A stretch of 64,000 bases of DNA from Pseudorhizobium banfieldiae (GCF_000967425.1 NZ_FO082820.1:1922001-1986000); one strand, 5' to 3'; numbered from the stretch's first letter, positions 34,436 through 43,978 are shown. Notes: generated by a model not told the origin, from the letters alone. A program made the numbers and translations.

Positions 34436-34871
34436 ATCGACTTAATAGCCGATCGGCAGCCCAGACGGAATCACATTACGTCGGTTAACTAGGAACTGTC
34501 CGCACCACGATCGCAGGCCCGTCACAAGAATGCGGCTAATACAGTCAGGGCAGTAGCCGGAGGAACAAGAAGTACAAGCAAAACAGCCCAGTTCCGGCTG
34601 CCTTCGTCCTCCTCCTGCCTTTGGTCGTTGGCATGAACCGGACTCGTCACCGAAGCCGCCTCCGCCAGGACGATTCTGGCACCCTCGCAGGAAAGCCGCA
34701 ACGGTCCCCTGCCCGACACCCTCCAGACCACTCTGACGCCCTCCCCGCGCAAGGTGATATGGCAAGGAATCTAACGTGATTCGAGGCGCCACGACCAGCC
34801 CGCTCGATCTTTGGCGGCGGCAATCCGACCAGTCGGCGGCTTTGCCCGTCCCGGCAGGAGGTTGGAAGCAG
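34436..34871. other. Intergenic region between recJ and hom
   Basis: 436 bp without a recognised gene apart from the doubtful 76-codon frame at 34522-34752. It must contain the recJ promoter and the end of the hom transcript. No strong hairpin followed by a T-run was found after the hom stop. Confidence 0.4.
34522..34752 (-). CDS. Possible small protein with a C-terminal membrane segment
   Basis: 76-codon frame in the gap between hom and recJ. It opens at TTG (a GTG lies further in) and ends in one hydrophobic helix (NWAVLLVLLVPPATALTVLAAF) after a charged linker rich in Gln and Glu, the layout of a tail-anchored small membrane protein. There is no family match that I know and the start is uncertain; the frame may be fortuitous. 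Confidence 0.3.
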   Translation of the reverse strand: MRGEGVRVVWRVSGRGPLRLSCEGARIVLAEAASVTSPVHANDQRQEEDEGSRNWAVLLVLLVPPATALTVLAAFL

Positions 34872-36194
34872 TCAGAACGCCTTCGGGCGCTCGATGCGAA
34901 TGACTTGCGGCTCGCCCACGAGATAGTCCTCCGCCTTGATGGCGGCCACGGCGTTGCGCACCGACGCCTCCGTCGTCGCATGGGTCACGAGGATGATCGT
35001 CTTGGCTTCCGTCGCCGGGGCCGTGGAGCTTGCCCGCTGTACGATTGATTCCAAAGAAATGCTGTTCTCCGCCATTCGGGTAGCGACACTGGCGAAGACG
35101 CCGGTGCGGTCGGCGACGGTAAGCCGGATGAAGTAGCCCCCCTCATGGCTGCGCATGCGGGCGCGTCGATATGGTTCGAGGGCCTCCGCAGGCGTGCCCA
35201 GTACCGGCACGCGCTGTTCTCCGGGACGGCTCTTGGCGATGTCTGCGATATCGCCAAGCACCGCGGACGCAGTCGCATCGCCACCGGCTCCTGGCCCCAC
35301 CATCAGCAGTTCGCCCAGGATATCGGACTCGATGGCAACAGCATTCGTCACCCCGTCGACCTGAGCGATGACGGAATCGCGCGGCACCATGGTGGGATGC
35401 ACGCGTTGCTCGATGCCGGAATCCGTCTGTTGGGCCACACCCAGCAGCTTGATGCGGTAGCCGAGATCGGCAGCCGCCTCGATATCTTCGATGGAGATGT
35501 TGCTGATGCCTTCTAGGTAGATCTCGTCTGCGGCAATCTGCGTCCCGAAAGCAAGCGTCGTCAGGATCGCGAGCTTGTGTGCCGTGTCATTTCCTTCGAT
35601 ATCGAAGGTTGGGTCGGCTTCCGCATAGCCGAGGCGTTGCGCTTCCGTCAGGCAATCCTGGAAGGACAGGCCCTCCTTCTCCATCCGGGTCAGGATGTAG
35701 TTGCAGGTCCCGTTCATGATACCGTAGACGCGGGAAATGCGGTTTCCGGTGAGGCTCTCTCGCAGGGCCTTGATGACCGGGATGCCTCCCGCTACGGCCG
35801 CCTCGAAGTTGAGGAGAACGCCTTTCTTCTCCGCAAGCGCCGCCAGTTCGACACCATGGCGCGCAAGAAGGGCCTTGTTCGCCGTCACCACGTGGAGGCC
35901 ACGATCCAGCGCCGCGCGCACCGCACGTTCAGCCGGACCTTCGGCACCACCGATCAGTTCAACGAGCACGTCAATGTCCGCCCGCGCAGCCATCTCCTCG
36001 GCAGATTCGAACCATGCCATACCTGAAAGGTCGATGCCCCGATCCCGCGACCTGTCCCGCGCACTGACCGCGGTTATCTCGATGGCACGACCGCAAGTCA
36101 CCGAGAGTTCGTTCGCGCGCCCAGTGATAATCCTTGCAAGCGAGGAACCGACCGTACCGAGACCCGCAATGCCGACTTTCAGGGCACCTGCCAT
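34872..36194 (-). CDS. hom: Homoserine dehydrogenase
   Basis: 440-residue NAD(P)-dependent enzyme that reduces aspartate semialdehyde to homoserine on the threonine/methionine route. The Rossmann motif GIAGLGTVGSS is at residues 8-18, the catalytic core contains GIMNGTCNYILT and AYAEADPTFDIEG-like segments near 155-205, and an ACT domain (about 350-430, YFIRLTVADRTGVFASVA) at the C-terminus suggests feedback control by threonine. It is the monofunctional form, without aspartokinase. The aminotransferase gene 73 bp upstream points the same way and the two may be co-transcribed. Confidence 0.95.
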   Translation of the reverse strand: MAGALKVGIAGLGTVGSSLARIITGRANELSVTCGRAIEITAVSARDRSRDRGIDLSGMAWFESAEEMAARADIDVLVELIGGAEGPAERAVRAALDRGLHVVTANKALLARHGVELAALAEKKGVLLNFEAAVAGGIPVIKALRESLTGNRISRVYGIMNGTCNYILTRMEKEGLSFQDCLTEAQRLGYAEADPTFDIEGNDTAHKLAILTTLAFGTQIAADEIYLEGISNISIEDIEAAADLGYRIKLLGVAQQTDSGIEQRVHPTMVPRDSVIAQVDGVTNAVAIESDILGELLMVGPGAGGDATASAVLGDIADIAKSRPGEQRVPVLGTPAEALEPYRRARMRSHEGGYFIRLTVADRTGVFASVATRMAENSISLESIVQRASSTAPATEAKTIILVTHATTEASVRNAVAAIKAEDYLVGEPQVIRIERPKAF

Positions 36195-36267
36195 GACTTG
36201 TATTTCCTGATTTCTGGAGGGGTTTGGCGGCCCGCAGGAGCCGCCTGAATTCCGGACATGCAGTCCG

Positions 36268-37488
36268 TTAGCGGCGACCGTTGAGCGAGATCACGTTGTG
36301 CATGGTCTCGTCTGCGCTCGAGAGAAACTTCTTGATGTTCCGCGCCGCCTGGCGGATACGGTGCTCGTTTTCCACCAGAGCCAATCGGACGTAGTCGTCG
36401 CCCATCTCGCCGAAGCCGACGCCGGGAGCCACGGCCACATCCGCCTTTTCGACCAGGAGCTTCGAGAACTCGAGCGATCCGAGATGCCGGAACTTCTCCG
36501 GGATCTTCGCCCAGGCAAACATGGTCGCGGCCGGTGGCGGAACCTCGAATCCGGCCTTGCCAAAGCTTTCCACCATCACGTCACGCCGGCGCTTATAGAC
36601 AGCCCGGACCTCCGCGATGTCGGAACCGTCGCCGTTCAGGGCGTGGGTCGCGGCGACCTGGATTGGGGTAAAAGCACCGTAGTCGAGGTAGGATTTCACC
36701 CGCGTCAGCGCCGAGATCAGCCTTTCGTTGCCGACCGCAAAGCCCATCCGCCAGCCTGGCATCGAAAACGTCTTCGACATCGACGTGAACTCGACGGCCA
36801 CATCCATGGCACCGGGCACCTCCAGCACCGAGGGCGGCGGATTGTTCTCGTCGAAATAGATCTCGGAATAGGCAAGGTCCGACAGCACGATGATGTCGTG
36901 CTTGCGCGCGAAATCGATCACGTCCTTGTAGAAATCCAGCGACGCCACATGGGCGGTCGGGTTGGAAGGGTAATTGATGATCAGCGCCAATGGCTTCGGG
37001 ATGGAGTGGCGAACCGCCCGCTCGAGGGGCGGAAAGAAACTCTCGTCCGGTTCGACGGTCATCGAGCGAATTACGCCGCCAGCCATCAGGAAGCCGAAGG
37101 CGTGGATGGGATAGGTCGGGTTGGGGCACAGGATCACGTCGCCCGGCGCGGTGATGGCCTGCGCCATATTGGCAAACCCCTCCTTGGAGCCAAGGGTCGC
37201 CACCACCTGCGTTTCAGGATTGAGCTTTACACCGAAGCGGCGTGCGTAATAGGCGGCCTGCGCGCGACGGAGGCCCGGAATGCCTTTGGAGGAGGAATAA
37301 CGGTGCGTACGCGGGTCCTGAACGACTTCGCAGAGCTTGTCGACGATGTTCTTCGGGGTCGGAAGGTCCGGGTTCCCCATGCCAAGGTCGATGATGTCGG
37401 CTCCCGCCGCTCGCGCGCTTGCCTTCAAACGGTTGACCTGTTCGAACACGTAGGGTGGCAATCTGCGAACTTTATGGAACTCTTCCAT
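36268..37488 (-). CDS. Class I aminotransferase, AlaC-like
   Basis: 406-residue PLP-dependent aminotransferase. The lysine that binds PLP lies in SMSKTFSMPGWRMGF, preceded by NYPSNPTAH and followed by the Arg of VRLALVENE. The start ATG at 37488 gives the usual MEEFHKVRRLPPYVF N-terminus of this group; an in-frame extension upstream is not supported. Rhizobial relatives are annotated as alanine or LL-diaminopimelate-type aminotransferases. With hom 73 bp downstream a role in aspartate-family amino acids is possible, but alanine synthesis is equally likely. Confidence 0.88.
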   Translation of the reverse strand: MEEFHKVRRLPPYVFEQVNRLKASARAAGADIIDLGMGNPDLPTPKNIVDKLCEVVQDPRTHRYSSSKGIPGLRRAQAAYYARRFGVKLNPETQVVATLGSKEGFANMAQAITAPGDVILCPNPTYPIHAFGFLMAGGVIRSMTVEPDESFFPPLERAVRHSIPKPLALIINYPSNPTAHVASLDFYKDVIDFARKHDIIVLSDLAYSEIYFDENNPPPSVLEVPGAMDVAVEFTSMSKTFSMPGWRMGFAVGNERLISALTRVKSYLDYGAFTPIQVAATHALNGDGSDIAEVRAVYKRRRDVMVESFGKAGFEVPPPAATMFAWAKIPEKFRHLGSLEFSKLLVEKADVAVAPGVGFGEMGDDYVRLALVENEHRIRQAARNIKKFLSSADETMHNVISLNGRR

Positions 37489-37585
37489 GACATTCCTCGT
37501 GAAGCACGCGCAATCAATTGAGAGCGCAAGGATCTGCCTTCCGGCAACTTGGTGATTTGCGGCCAAAAAGCCCCGAAAGCAAGTG

Positions 37586-37984
37586 CTAATTGGCGATCGC
37601 CGCTTCGGCTTCGCGTGCGTGTTCCGCTGCCAACCGCCGCAGCTCCGCGAGACGGCGCTGGTACTCGGCCTCGGTCACTGTTCCGTTGGCACGCGCCGCG
37701 GCAAGCGCCGAAAGCGCCGCTTCGGATCCAGCAGCCTCATCGTCACCGATCTGGACGTTGGCTGCTTTCAGCGTCTGGTCGAATGTGGGATAGGTGCCGC
37801 TGTCCCGCTTGGCAAGAGGCCCCTGTGGCGGCGGCGGGGCGTTGGAAACGACGGTCGCAGCAGGCGCGGTATTCGGGATCCCGTCGTCGAGTGCGAAGCT
37901 GTTGCATCCCGCCACGAGAATCGTCAGCGCGCCAATCGCCGTCAGACGCGGCATGACTGCCGCCAGAAACCTGCTCTTTTCCAT
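37586..37984 (-). CDS. Small lipoprotein
   Basis: 132-residue predicted lipoprotein with a signal peptide ending in the lipobox VAGC (about residue 27). The mature part is Pro- and Ala-rich at first, then helical, with an AEYQRRLAELRRLAAEHA segment suited to coiled coil near the C-terminus. The start at ATG 37984 was chosen because it gives a proper signal peptide. It is divergent from phaC, with 81 bp between start codons. Family not recognised. Confidence 0.72.
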   Translation of the reverse strand: MEKSRFLAAVMPRLTAIGALTILVAGCNSFALDDGIPNTAPAATVVSNAPPPPQGPLAKRDSGTYPTFDQTLKAANVQIGDDEAAGSEAALSALAAARANGTVTEAEYQRRLAELRRLAAEHAREAEAAIAN

Positions 37985-38065
37985 GTCTTCTGCCTTACCC
38001 GGCCTTGGTGCCGTGACGCATTTTGCCGCGCGTCTCGCTGGCACTTGTATTCGTTTTGGGGCACA

Positions 38066-39958
38066 ATGTACAAAAGAAATCAAATAACAAGAACTGGCCT
38101 TGGGGAGGAGCAGTTGGTCGAGAAGAGCGAGGGAGCGGAAGGCGGTCCCGGTGAGTTTCCGGGTTTCGATCCAAAGGCCGTTGAGCCCTATGTCGTCAAG
38201 GATCCCCATACGCTCGCCATCAACCTTGCCCGTGCCCTGGAACATCTCGGGCAGGCTGCCACGCAGTGGCTCGCAGCACACGACCGGGGCGAGGTACCGG
38301 ACGATGCTGCCGACCCGGTGACCGATCTAGTCAAGACTCTTGCGGAGGTGGCCCAGTACTGGGTCTCGGACCCGAAGCGGACTCTGGAGGCACAGACCCT
38401 CCTCCTTTCAAGCTACATGGGCATATGGACCAGAACCCTGGCGCAGATGACCGGTCAGCCGGTCATCGAACCTGATACCTTGCCCAAGGACAAGCGGTTC
38501 GCGGACGAGGATTGGACGAAGAACCCGTTCTTCGCGTTCCTTCGGCAAGCCTATCAGGTTACCAGTTCCTGGGCCGAGAAGCTGGTGACGGAAGCGGACG
38601 GTCTCGACGACCATACGCGCATGAAGGCAACCTTCTACGTCCGCCAACTGACGGCGGCCCTGTCGCCTGCCAACTTCGCCCTCACCAATCCGGAGGTTTA
38701 TCGCCACACGGTCGCGACCAGTGGGGCGAACCTGGTTGAAGGCATGCGGATGCTGGCGGAGGATATGGCTGCCGGTGGTGGAGAACTGCGCCTTCGCCAT
38801 ACGGACCACAAGCAATTCAAGATCGGCGAAAACCTCGCGATGACATCCGGAAAGGTGATCGCCCAGAGCGAAGTCTGCGAGGTGATCCAGTACGACCCTT
38901 CGACCGAAACGGTTCTCAAGCGGCCGTTGCTGATCGTCCCGCCCTGGATCAACAAGTTCTACATCCTCGACCTGACGCCGCAGAAGAGCTTCATCAAGTG
39001 GTGCGTCGACCAGGGTCATACCGTCTTCGTCATCTCCTGGGTCAACCCGGACGAGCGGCATGCGCAGAAGGACTGGGAGGCCTATATCGAGGAGGGCGTG
39101 GAGTTCGCGCTAGAGACCGTCGAAAAGGCGACCGGCGAGCGGCAGGTCAACGCCATCGGCTATTGCGTCGGCGGCACGCTGCTGGCGGCGACTCTCGCAC
39201 TCCATGCGCAGAAGAAGGACCGCCGGATCGCCTCTGCCACCTTCCTGACCACGCAGGTGGATTTCACCCTTGCGGGTGACCTCAAGGTCTTCGTCGACGA
39301 GGAACAACTGGCAGCGATCGAGAAGCAGATGAGCAAATCGGGCTATCTCGAGGGATCGCGTATGGCGAACGCCTTCAACATGCTGCGCGCTTCGGAACTG
39401 ATCTGGCCCTATGTCGTCAGCAACTACCTGATGGGAAAGGAGCCCCTGCCCTTCGATCTGCTCTACTGGAACGCCGATTCCACCCGGATGGCGGCCGCCA
39501 ACCACGCCTATTATCTGCGCAACTGCTATCTCGACAACACGCTCAGCAAGGGTGAGATGAAGCTTGGAGGAAGGGTTCTGTCGTTGAAGGACGTCAAGGT
39601 CCCCGTCTACAACCTCGCCACGAAGGAAGATCACATCGCGCCGCCGCGGTCCGTCTTCAAGGGCTCTGCCTTGTTTGGCGGGCCGGTCGAATATGTCCTT
39701 AGCGGGTCCGGGCATATCGCAGGCGTGGTCAATCCTCCGGACAAGCAGAAGTACCAGTACTGGACGAACGGCAAGCCGCACGGCCAGTTCGAAGACTGGG
39801 TCGCCAAGGCCAGGGAGACCAAAGGCTCCTGGTGGCCGCACTGGCACGCGTGGATCGAAAAGCGCAGCAAGGAGCGCGTCGATGCTCGCACTCCTGGGGG
39901 TTCTGCGCTCAACGCCATCGCTGATGCGCCCGGGACCTATGTGCTGGAGCGCGTCTGA
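38066..39958 (+). CDS. phaC: Class I poly(3-hydroxyalkanoate) synthase PhaC
   Basis: Polymerises 3-hydroxyacyl-CoA into carbon-storage granules. 630 residues from ATG 38066. The lipase-like box has the nucleophile Cys367 (GYCVGG), and the conserved PPWINKFYILDL and HIAGVVNPP segments supply further active-site parts including the general-base His. A TTG at 38114 preceded by GGGGAGGAG is a credible alternative start and would give 614 residues, close to known rhizobial PhaC lengths. phaA/phaB are not adjacent; a phasin is encoded 20 kb away. The stop is 9 bp before sfsA. Confidence 0.94.
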   Translation: MYKRNQITRTGLGEEQLVEKSEGAEGGPGEFPGFDPKAVEPYVVKDPHTLAINLARALEHLGQAATQWLAAHDRGEVPDDAADPVTDLVKTLAEVAQYWVSDPKRTLEAQTLLLSSYMGIWTRTLAQMTGQPVIEPDTLPKDKRFADEDWTKNPFFAFLRQAYQVTSSWAEKLVTEADGLDDHTRMKATFYVRQLTAALSPANFALTNPEVYRHTVATSGANLVEGMRMLAEDMAAGGGELRLRHTDHKQFKIGENLAMTSGKVIAQSEVCEVIQYDPSTETVLKRPLLIVPPWINKFYILDLTPQKSFIKWCVDQGHTVFVISWVNPDERHAQKDWEAYIEEGVEFALETVEKATGERQVNAIGYCVGGTLLAATLALHAQKKDRRIASATFLTTQVDFTLAGDLKVFVDEEQLAAIEKQMSKSGYLEGSRMANAFNMLRASELIWPYVVSNYLMGKEPLPFDLLYWNADSTRMAAANHAYYLRNCYLDNTLSKGEMKLGGRVLSLKDVKVPVYNLATKEDHIAPPRSVFKGSALFGGPVEYVLSGSGHIAGVVNPPDKQKYQYWTNGKPHGQFEDWVAKARETKGSWWPHWHAWIEKRSKERVDARTPGGSALNAIADAPGTYVLERV

Positions 39959-39967
39959 CGCCGATCG

Positions 39968-40687
39968 ATGATCTTTGATCCGCCACTGGTTCGCGCGACC
40001 CTCGTGCAGCGCTACAAGCGTTTCCTGTTCGACGCGCTGCTCGACGACGGCACGCCAGTCACCGGTTTCTGCCCGAACACAGGCTCCATGCGTGGCCTGA
40101 CCACCCCCGGTTCACCAATCTGGATGTCACTGCACGACAGCCCGACGCGCAAGTACCGGCACATGCTGGAGATGGTGGAGGCCGACGGAACCCTTGTCGG
40201 CATCAATGCCGCCTTCGCCAACCGGATCGCTGAAGAAGCACTCGTAGCGGGCCTGGTGCCTGATCTCGGCGGCTATGGAAGCCTTCGCCGCGAGCAACGC
40301 TATGGAACAAGATCGCGCATCGATTTTCTTCTCAGCGGCTCCGGTCGTCCCGATTGCTATGTCGAGGTGAAGAACGTCCACTTCATGCGGGCACTGGGCC
40401 TTGCGGAGTTTCCCGACACTGTGACGACCCGCGGCGCAAGGCATCTGGAGGAACTTGGCGACATGGCCGAGGCAGGTCACCGGGCGGTGATGCTCTACGT
40501 CGTTCAGCGGCAGGATTGTGATCGTCTGAGGCTTTGCAGCGATCTCGATCCGCGCTATGCGGCAGCGTTCTGGCGTGCAGCAGCCCGCGGCGTGGAGGCA
40601 TACGTGCTGCGATGCCGGGTGACGCCACAGGAAATCGTCGCCACGGACCTGATCGCCATGGACGAAGCTGGCCTGCCTGCATTATGA
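39968..40687 (+). CDS. sfsA: SfsA family protein (sugar fermentation stimulation protein homologue)
   Basis: 239-residue protein with the SfsA signature: an N-terminal OB-like part (RYKRFLFDALLDDGTPVTGF then CPNTGSMRG) and a C-terminal PD-(D/E)XK nuclease-like fold with Asp and the EVKNVH motif (about 127-140). The E. coli protein binds DNA and affects maltose metabolism; its true activity is not known. It lies 9 bp after phaC on the same strand and 25 bp before map, so phaC-sfsA-map-radC may form a run of co-transcribed genes. Confidence 0.92.
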   Translation: MIFDPPLVRATLVQRYKRFLFDALLDDGTPVTGFCPNTGSMRGLTTPGSPIWMSLHDSPTRKYRHMLEMVEADGTLVGINAAFANRIAEEALVAGLVPDLGGYGSLRREQRYGTRSRIDFLLSGSGRPDCYVEVKNVHFMRALGLAEFPDTVTTRGARHLEELGDMAEAGHRAVMLYVVQRQDCDRLRLCSDLDPRYAAAFWRAAARGVEAYVLRCRVTPQEIVATDLIAMDEAGLPAL

Positions 40688-40712
40688 ACGTAGAAATTGT
40701 GAGAGCATCCGG

Positions 40713-41549
40713 ATGGTGAACTACATAGATGCGGTCGACGCCCCCCTCAAGAACACGGGCGCGATCCGGCTCTACAGCGCAGACGACTTCGCCGGCATGC
40801 GCAAGGCCGGTCTCCTGACGGCGCGCTGCCTGGACGAGCTGGCTGCCATCGTGAAACCGGGCGTCACCACCAGTACCATCGATCGCTTCGTCTTCGAATT
40901 CGGCATGGACCATGGCGCCCTGCCCGCAACATTGAACTATCGCGGCTACAAGTATTCCGTCTGCACCTCCATCAATCACGTTGTCTGTCACGGCATGCCG
41001 GACGACAAGCCGCTGAAGGAAGGCGACATCGTCAACATCGACGTCACCTACGTTCTCGATGGCTGGCACGGTGATTCCAGCCGCATGTACCCTGTCGGGC
41101 AGATCAAGCGTGCCGCCGAACGGCTTCTGGAAGTCACCTATGAATGCCTGATGCGGGGTATTGAGGCGGTTCGTCCGGGCGCGCGCACAGGAGCAATCGG
41201 CCAGGCGATCCAGACCTATGCGGAAGCCGAGCGATGTTCGGTGGTGCGCGATTTCTGCGGCCACGGTGTCGGACGGCTGTTCCACGATACGCCGAACATC
41301 CTGCATTACGGTCGTGCCGACGAGGGCCCGGAACTGCGGGAGGGCATGATCTTCACCATCGAGCCGATGATCAATCTCGGGAAGCCGCATGTGAAGGTCC
41401 TGTCGGATGGCTGGACCGCCGTGACGCGTGATCGCTCGCTGTCGGCGCAGTACGAGCATGCCGTCGGCGTGACCGCGACGGGCTGCGAAATCTTCACCCT
41501 CTCTCCGGCCGGCCTCGACCGGCCGGGTTTGCCACCGCTCAAGAGGTAG
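40713..41549 (+). CDS. map: Methionine aminopeptidase, type I
   Basis: 278-residue enzyme that removes the initiator methionine from nascent proteins. The five metal ligands of the pita-bread fold can be placed: Asp in VNIDVTYVLDGWHGD (two), His in GHGVGRLFHD, Glu in FTIEPMINLG, and Glu in YEHAVGVT. The N-terminus extends about 20 residues beyond the E. coli enzyme, common in alphaproteobacteria. It is 3 bp upstream of radC. Confidence 0.96.
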   Translation: MVNYIDAVDAPLKNTGAIRLYSADDFAGMRKAGLLTARCLDELAAIVKPGVTTSTIDRFVFEFGMDHGALPATLNYRGYKYSVCTSINHVVCHGMPDDKPLKEGDIVNIDVTYVLDGWHGDSSRMYPVGQIKRAAERLLEVTYECLMRGIEAVRPGARTGAIGQAIQTYAEAERCSVVRDFCGHGVGRLFHDTPNILHYGRADEGPELREGMIFTIEPMINLGKPHVKVLSDGWTAVTRDRSLSAQYEHAVGVTATGCEIFTLSPAGLDRPGLPPLKR

Positions 41550-41552
41550 CGC

Positions 41553-42365
41553 ATGACGAACCGCCCCGCCCCTCCACATGACGGCAATGCGCCTGCCATG
41601 GACGAGGAGGCGGACGAGCGCGGTTTCTTTGCCGAGCAGGCGCCGAAGTCGGCTTCCCTGAAGAAGAGCGACCTGCTGCCGCGGGACGAAAAGCAGGCAC
41701 ACTACCACGGCCATCGCGATCGTCTTCGTGCCCGATACCGCGAACACGGCGACGCCGCCCTCGCCGACTACGAGATCCTGGAGCTCCTGCTTTTCCGCCT
41801 CATCCCGCGGCGTGACACGAAGCCGATCGCCAAGGCGCTGATTGAACGTTTCGGCAATCTCGCCGGAGTGTTCGGGGCACCGGCTGCGCTCCTGCAGGAG
41901 GTGAACGGCGTCGGCGAAGCCGTTGCTCATGATCTGAAACTCGTCTCCACGGTCGCGCATCGCATGCTAAAAAGCGAGCTGCGCGGCAAGCAGGTGCTCT
42001 CCTCCTGGTCCTCGGTGATCGACTACTGCCATGCCGCAATGGCCTATGAGGCGCGGGAGCAGTTCCGGATCCTCTTTCTCGACAAGCGCAATGCGCTGAT
42101 CGCCGACGAGGTGCAGGGCCGCGGCACGGTCGATCATACGCCGGTCTATCCGCGCGAGGTTGTGCGCCGGGCCCTGGAGCTATCCGCCACAGCGATCATC
42201 CTCGTCCACAACCATCCGAGCGGCGATCCCACTCCGTCGCGCGCCGATATCGACATGACGAAGACGATCATCGATACGGCCAAACCCCTTGGCATTACCG
42301 TCCACGACCACATCATCATCGGCAAGGAAGGCCATGCGAGCCTGAAGGGCTTGCGGCTGATCTGA
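41553..42365 (+). CDS. radC: RadC family JAB/MPN-domain protein
   Basis: 270-residue protein with an N-terminal helical part containing a helix-hairpin-helix ([23 protein letters not shown]) and a C-terminal JAB1/MPN metalloprotease-like domain. The metal-binding motif is [16 protein letters not shown], with a Glu earlier near DEVQGRGT. It is named DNA repair protein for historical reasons; its true role is not established. It starts 3 bp after map, so translation is probably linked. Confidence 0.94.
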   Translation: MTNRPAPPHDGNAPAMDEEADERGFFAEQAPKSASLKKSDLLPRDEKQAHYHGHRDRLRARYREHGDAALADYEILELLLFRLIPRRDTKPIAKALIERFGNLAGVFGAPAALLQEVNGVGEAVAHDLKLVSTVAHRMLKSELRGKQVLSSWSSVIDYCHAAMAYEAREQFRILFLDKRNALIADEVQGRGTVDHTPVYPREVVRRALELSATAIILVHNHPSGDPTPSRADIDMTKTIIDTAKPLGITVHDHIIIGKEGHASLKGLRLI

Positions 42366-42440
42366 CGCCAATGTGGGAAGCGCGAACAAAGCGCGGCGCC
42401 GTCAGTTTGAACTCCACCAGCTTCAATCAATCCGTAAGAT

Positions 42441-42461
42441 GCCCCTGATATGGTCAGGGGC
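42441..42461 (+). terminator. Hairpin between radC and sthA
   Basis: Perfect 8-bp stem GCCCCTGA / TCAGGGGC with a TATGG loop, 75 bp after the radC stop and 38 bp before the sthA start. No T-run follows, so it may be a weak terminator or a leader element of sthA. Confidence 0.4.
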
Positions 42462-42499
42462 TGGCGTCTCCTCGCCGCGCACAACAACCGGAGCATTTG

Positions 42500-43969
42500 A
42501 TGAACCACTACGACCTCATCGTCGTCGGCAGCGGACCCGCCGGACGCCGTGCCGCAATCCAGGCAGCAAAGCTGGAAAAGAGTGTCCTGGTCATTGAAAA
42601 GGGCCGGCGCGTGGGTGGCGTGTCAGTGCATACGGGGACCATTCCGTCGAAGACACTGCGCGAGACGGCGCTCAACCTCACCGGTTGGCGCGAGCGCGGC
42701 TTCTACGGCCAGTCCTACCGCGTCAAGCAGCACATCGATGCGGCAGACCTCCACCAGCGTCTCTTGATCACGCTCGACCACGAAGTCCAGGTCCTGGAGC
42801 ATCAGTTCGCCCGCAACCGCGTGCAGCAACTCCATGGCGCGGCTCGCTTTGTGGATCCGCATACGCTGGAGGTGACGCGGGAGGACGGAGAACTGCAGCG
42901 GGTAAGCGGGACGTCGATCCTGCTGGCGGTTGGGACGAAACCCTATCGTCCGTCCCATATCCCGTTCGACGGCGAGGCGATCATCGACAGTGATGAACTC
43001 CTCGACATTGACACTGTCCCGCGATCTCTCGTGGTTATCGGCGCCGGCGTTATCGGCATCGAGTATGCGTCGATCTTCAGCGCCCTTGACACCCAGGTAT
43101 CCGTCGTTGAGCCACGCTCCACCATGCTCGACTTCATCGACCGCGAGATCGTCGAGGACTTCACCTACCAGCTCCGCGACCGCAACATGAAGCTGATCTT
43201 CGGCCAGACGGCTGAGAAGATCGAGCGGGAAGCCGGTGGAAAGTGCCGGGTGGAACTGAACAACGGCCGTGTCCTTCATTCGGAAATGGTTCTGTTTGCC
43301 GCCGGACGCGTCGGCGCCGTCGGCGAACTCAACCTGGAAGCTTGCGGACTGGAAGCCGACAGCCGCGGCCGGCTGAAAGTGAATCCGGAAACCTTCCAGA
43401 CGTCCGTGCCGCACATCTATGCCGCCGGCGACATCGTCGGCTTTCCGAGCCTTGCATCCACGTCGATGGAACAAGGCCGCATCGCCGCGCGACATGCCGT
43501 CGGCGCACCGGCGAGCGAACCGCCCCAATACTTTCCCTATGGTATCTACGCGGTGCCGGAGATCTCGACCTGCGGCCTCACCGAGGAAGAGGTCATCGCC
43601 CGGAAGATCCCCTATGAGACAGGCGTGGCGCATTTCCGGGAGACGTCGCGCGGCCACATCATGGGACTGGAAACAGGCCTCCTGAAGATGATCTTCTCGC
43701 GCAAGACCCGCCGTCTGCTTGGCGTCCACATCATCGGCGAAGGCGCCACCGAGCTCGTTCATATCGGCCAGGCGGTGCTCAACCTGAAGGGAACCGTCGA
43801 CTACTTCGTCGAGAACACCTTCAATTATCCGACGCTGGCGGAGGCCTACAAGATTGCCGGGCTCGACGCCTGGAACCGCATGGATCAGGGACCCAGGGAA
43901 GCACCGGTCGCAACTGCGCAGTCGCTGGATTCCGCGCTGCAAGCCATGAAAAAAGCCGCGTCGAGCTGA
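42500..43969 (+). CDS. sthA: Si-specific (soluble) NAD(P)+ transhydrogenase
   Basis: 489-residue FAD flavoprotein that passes hydride between NADPH and NAD+. Two dinucleotide motifs are visible (VVGSGPAGRRAA near residue 9 and VIGAGVIGIEYAS near 180). The segment GGVSVHTGTIPSKTLRE near residue 39 lacks the CxxxxC redox disulfide of lipoamide dehydrogenases, a hallmark of SthA. A C-terminal dimerisation domain carries HIIGEGATELVHIGQA. The stop codon lies inside the downstream hairpin terminator. Confidence 0.93.
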   Translation: MNHYDLIVVGSGPAGRRAAIQAAKLEKSVLVIEKGRRVGGVSVHTGTIPSKTLRETALNLTGWRERGFYGQSYRVKQHIDAADLHQRLLITLDHEVQVLEHQFARNRVQQLHGAARFVDPHTLEVTREDGELQRVSGTSILLAVGTKPYRPSHIPFDGEAIIDSDELLDIDTVPRSLVVIGAGVIGIEYASIFSALDTQVSVVEPRSTMLDFIDREIVEDFTYQLRDRNMKLIFGQTAEKIEREAGGKCRVELNNGRVLHSEMVLFAAGRVGAVGELNLEACGLEADSRGRLKVNPETFQTSVPHIYAAGDIVGFPSLASTSMEQGRIAARHAVGAPASEPPQYFPYGIYAVPEISTCGLTEEEVIARKIPYETGVAHFRETSRGHIMGLETGLLKMIFSRKTRRLLGVHIIGEGATELVHIGQAVLNLKGTVDYFVENTFNYPTLAEAYKIAGLDAWNRMDQGPREAPVATAQSLDSALQAMKKAASS

Positions 43970-43978
43970 CGCGGCTTT
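43952..43978. terminator. Bidirectional hairpin terminator overlapping the sthA stop codon
   Basis: Perfect 11-bp stem AAAGCCGCGTC / GACGCGGCTTT with loop GAGCT, flanked by an A-run and a T-run. The sthA stop TGA is at 43967-43969, so the last codons form the left arm. It also serves the convergent rpsD gene. Confidence 0.85.

Noticed and set aside
32459..34492. 677-codon plus-strand open frame covering a tRNA-Glu and the recJ region
   Set aside because: It runs through a tRNA gene and is antisense to recJ, whose DHH motifs are intact.
34442..34981. 179-codon minus-strand open frame at the hom-recJ gap
   Set aside because: It overlaps the end of hom in another frame, and has a low-complexity Arg/Ser-rich sequence typical of an out-of-frame reading.
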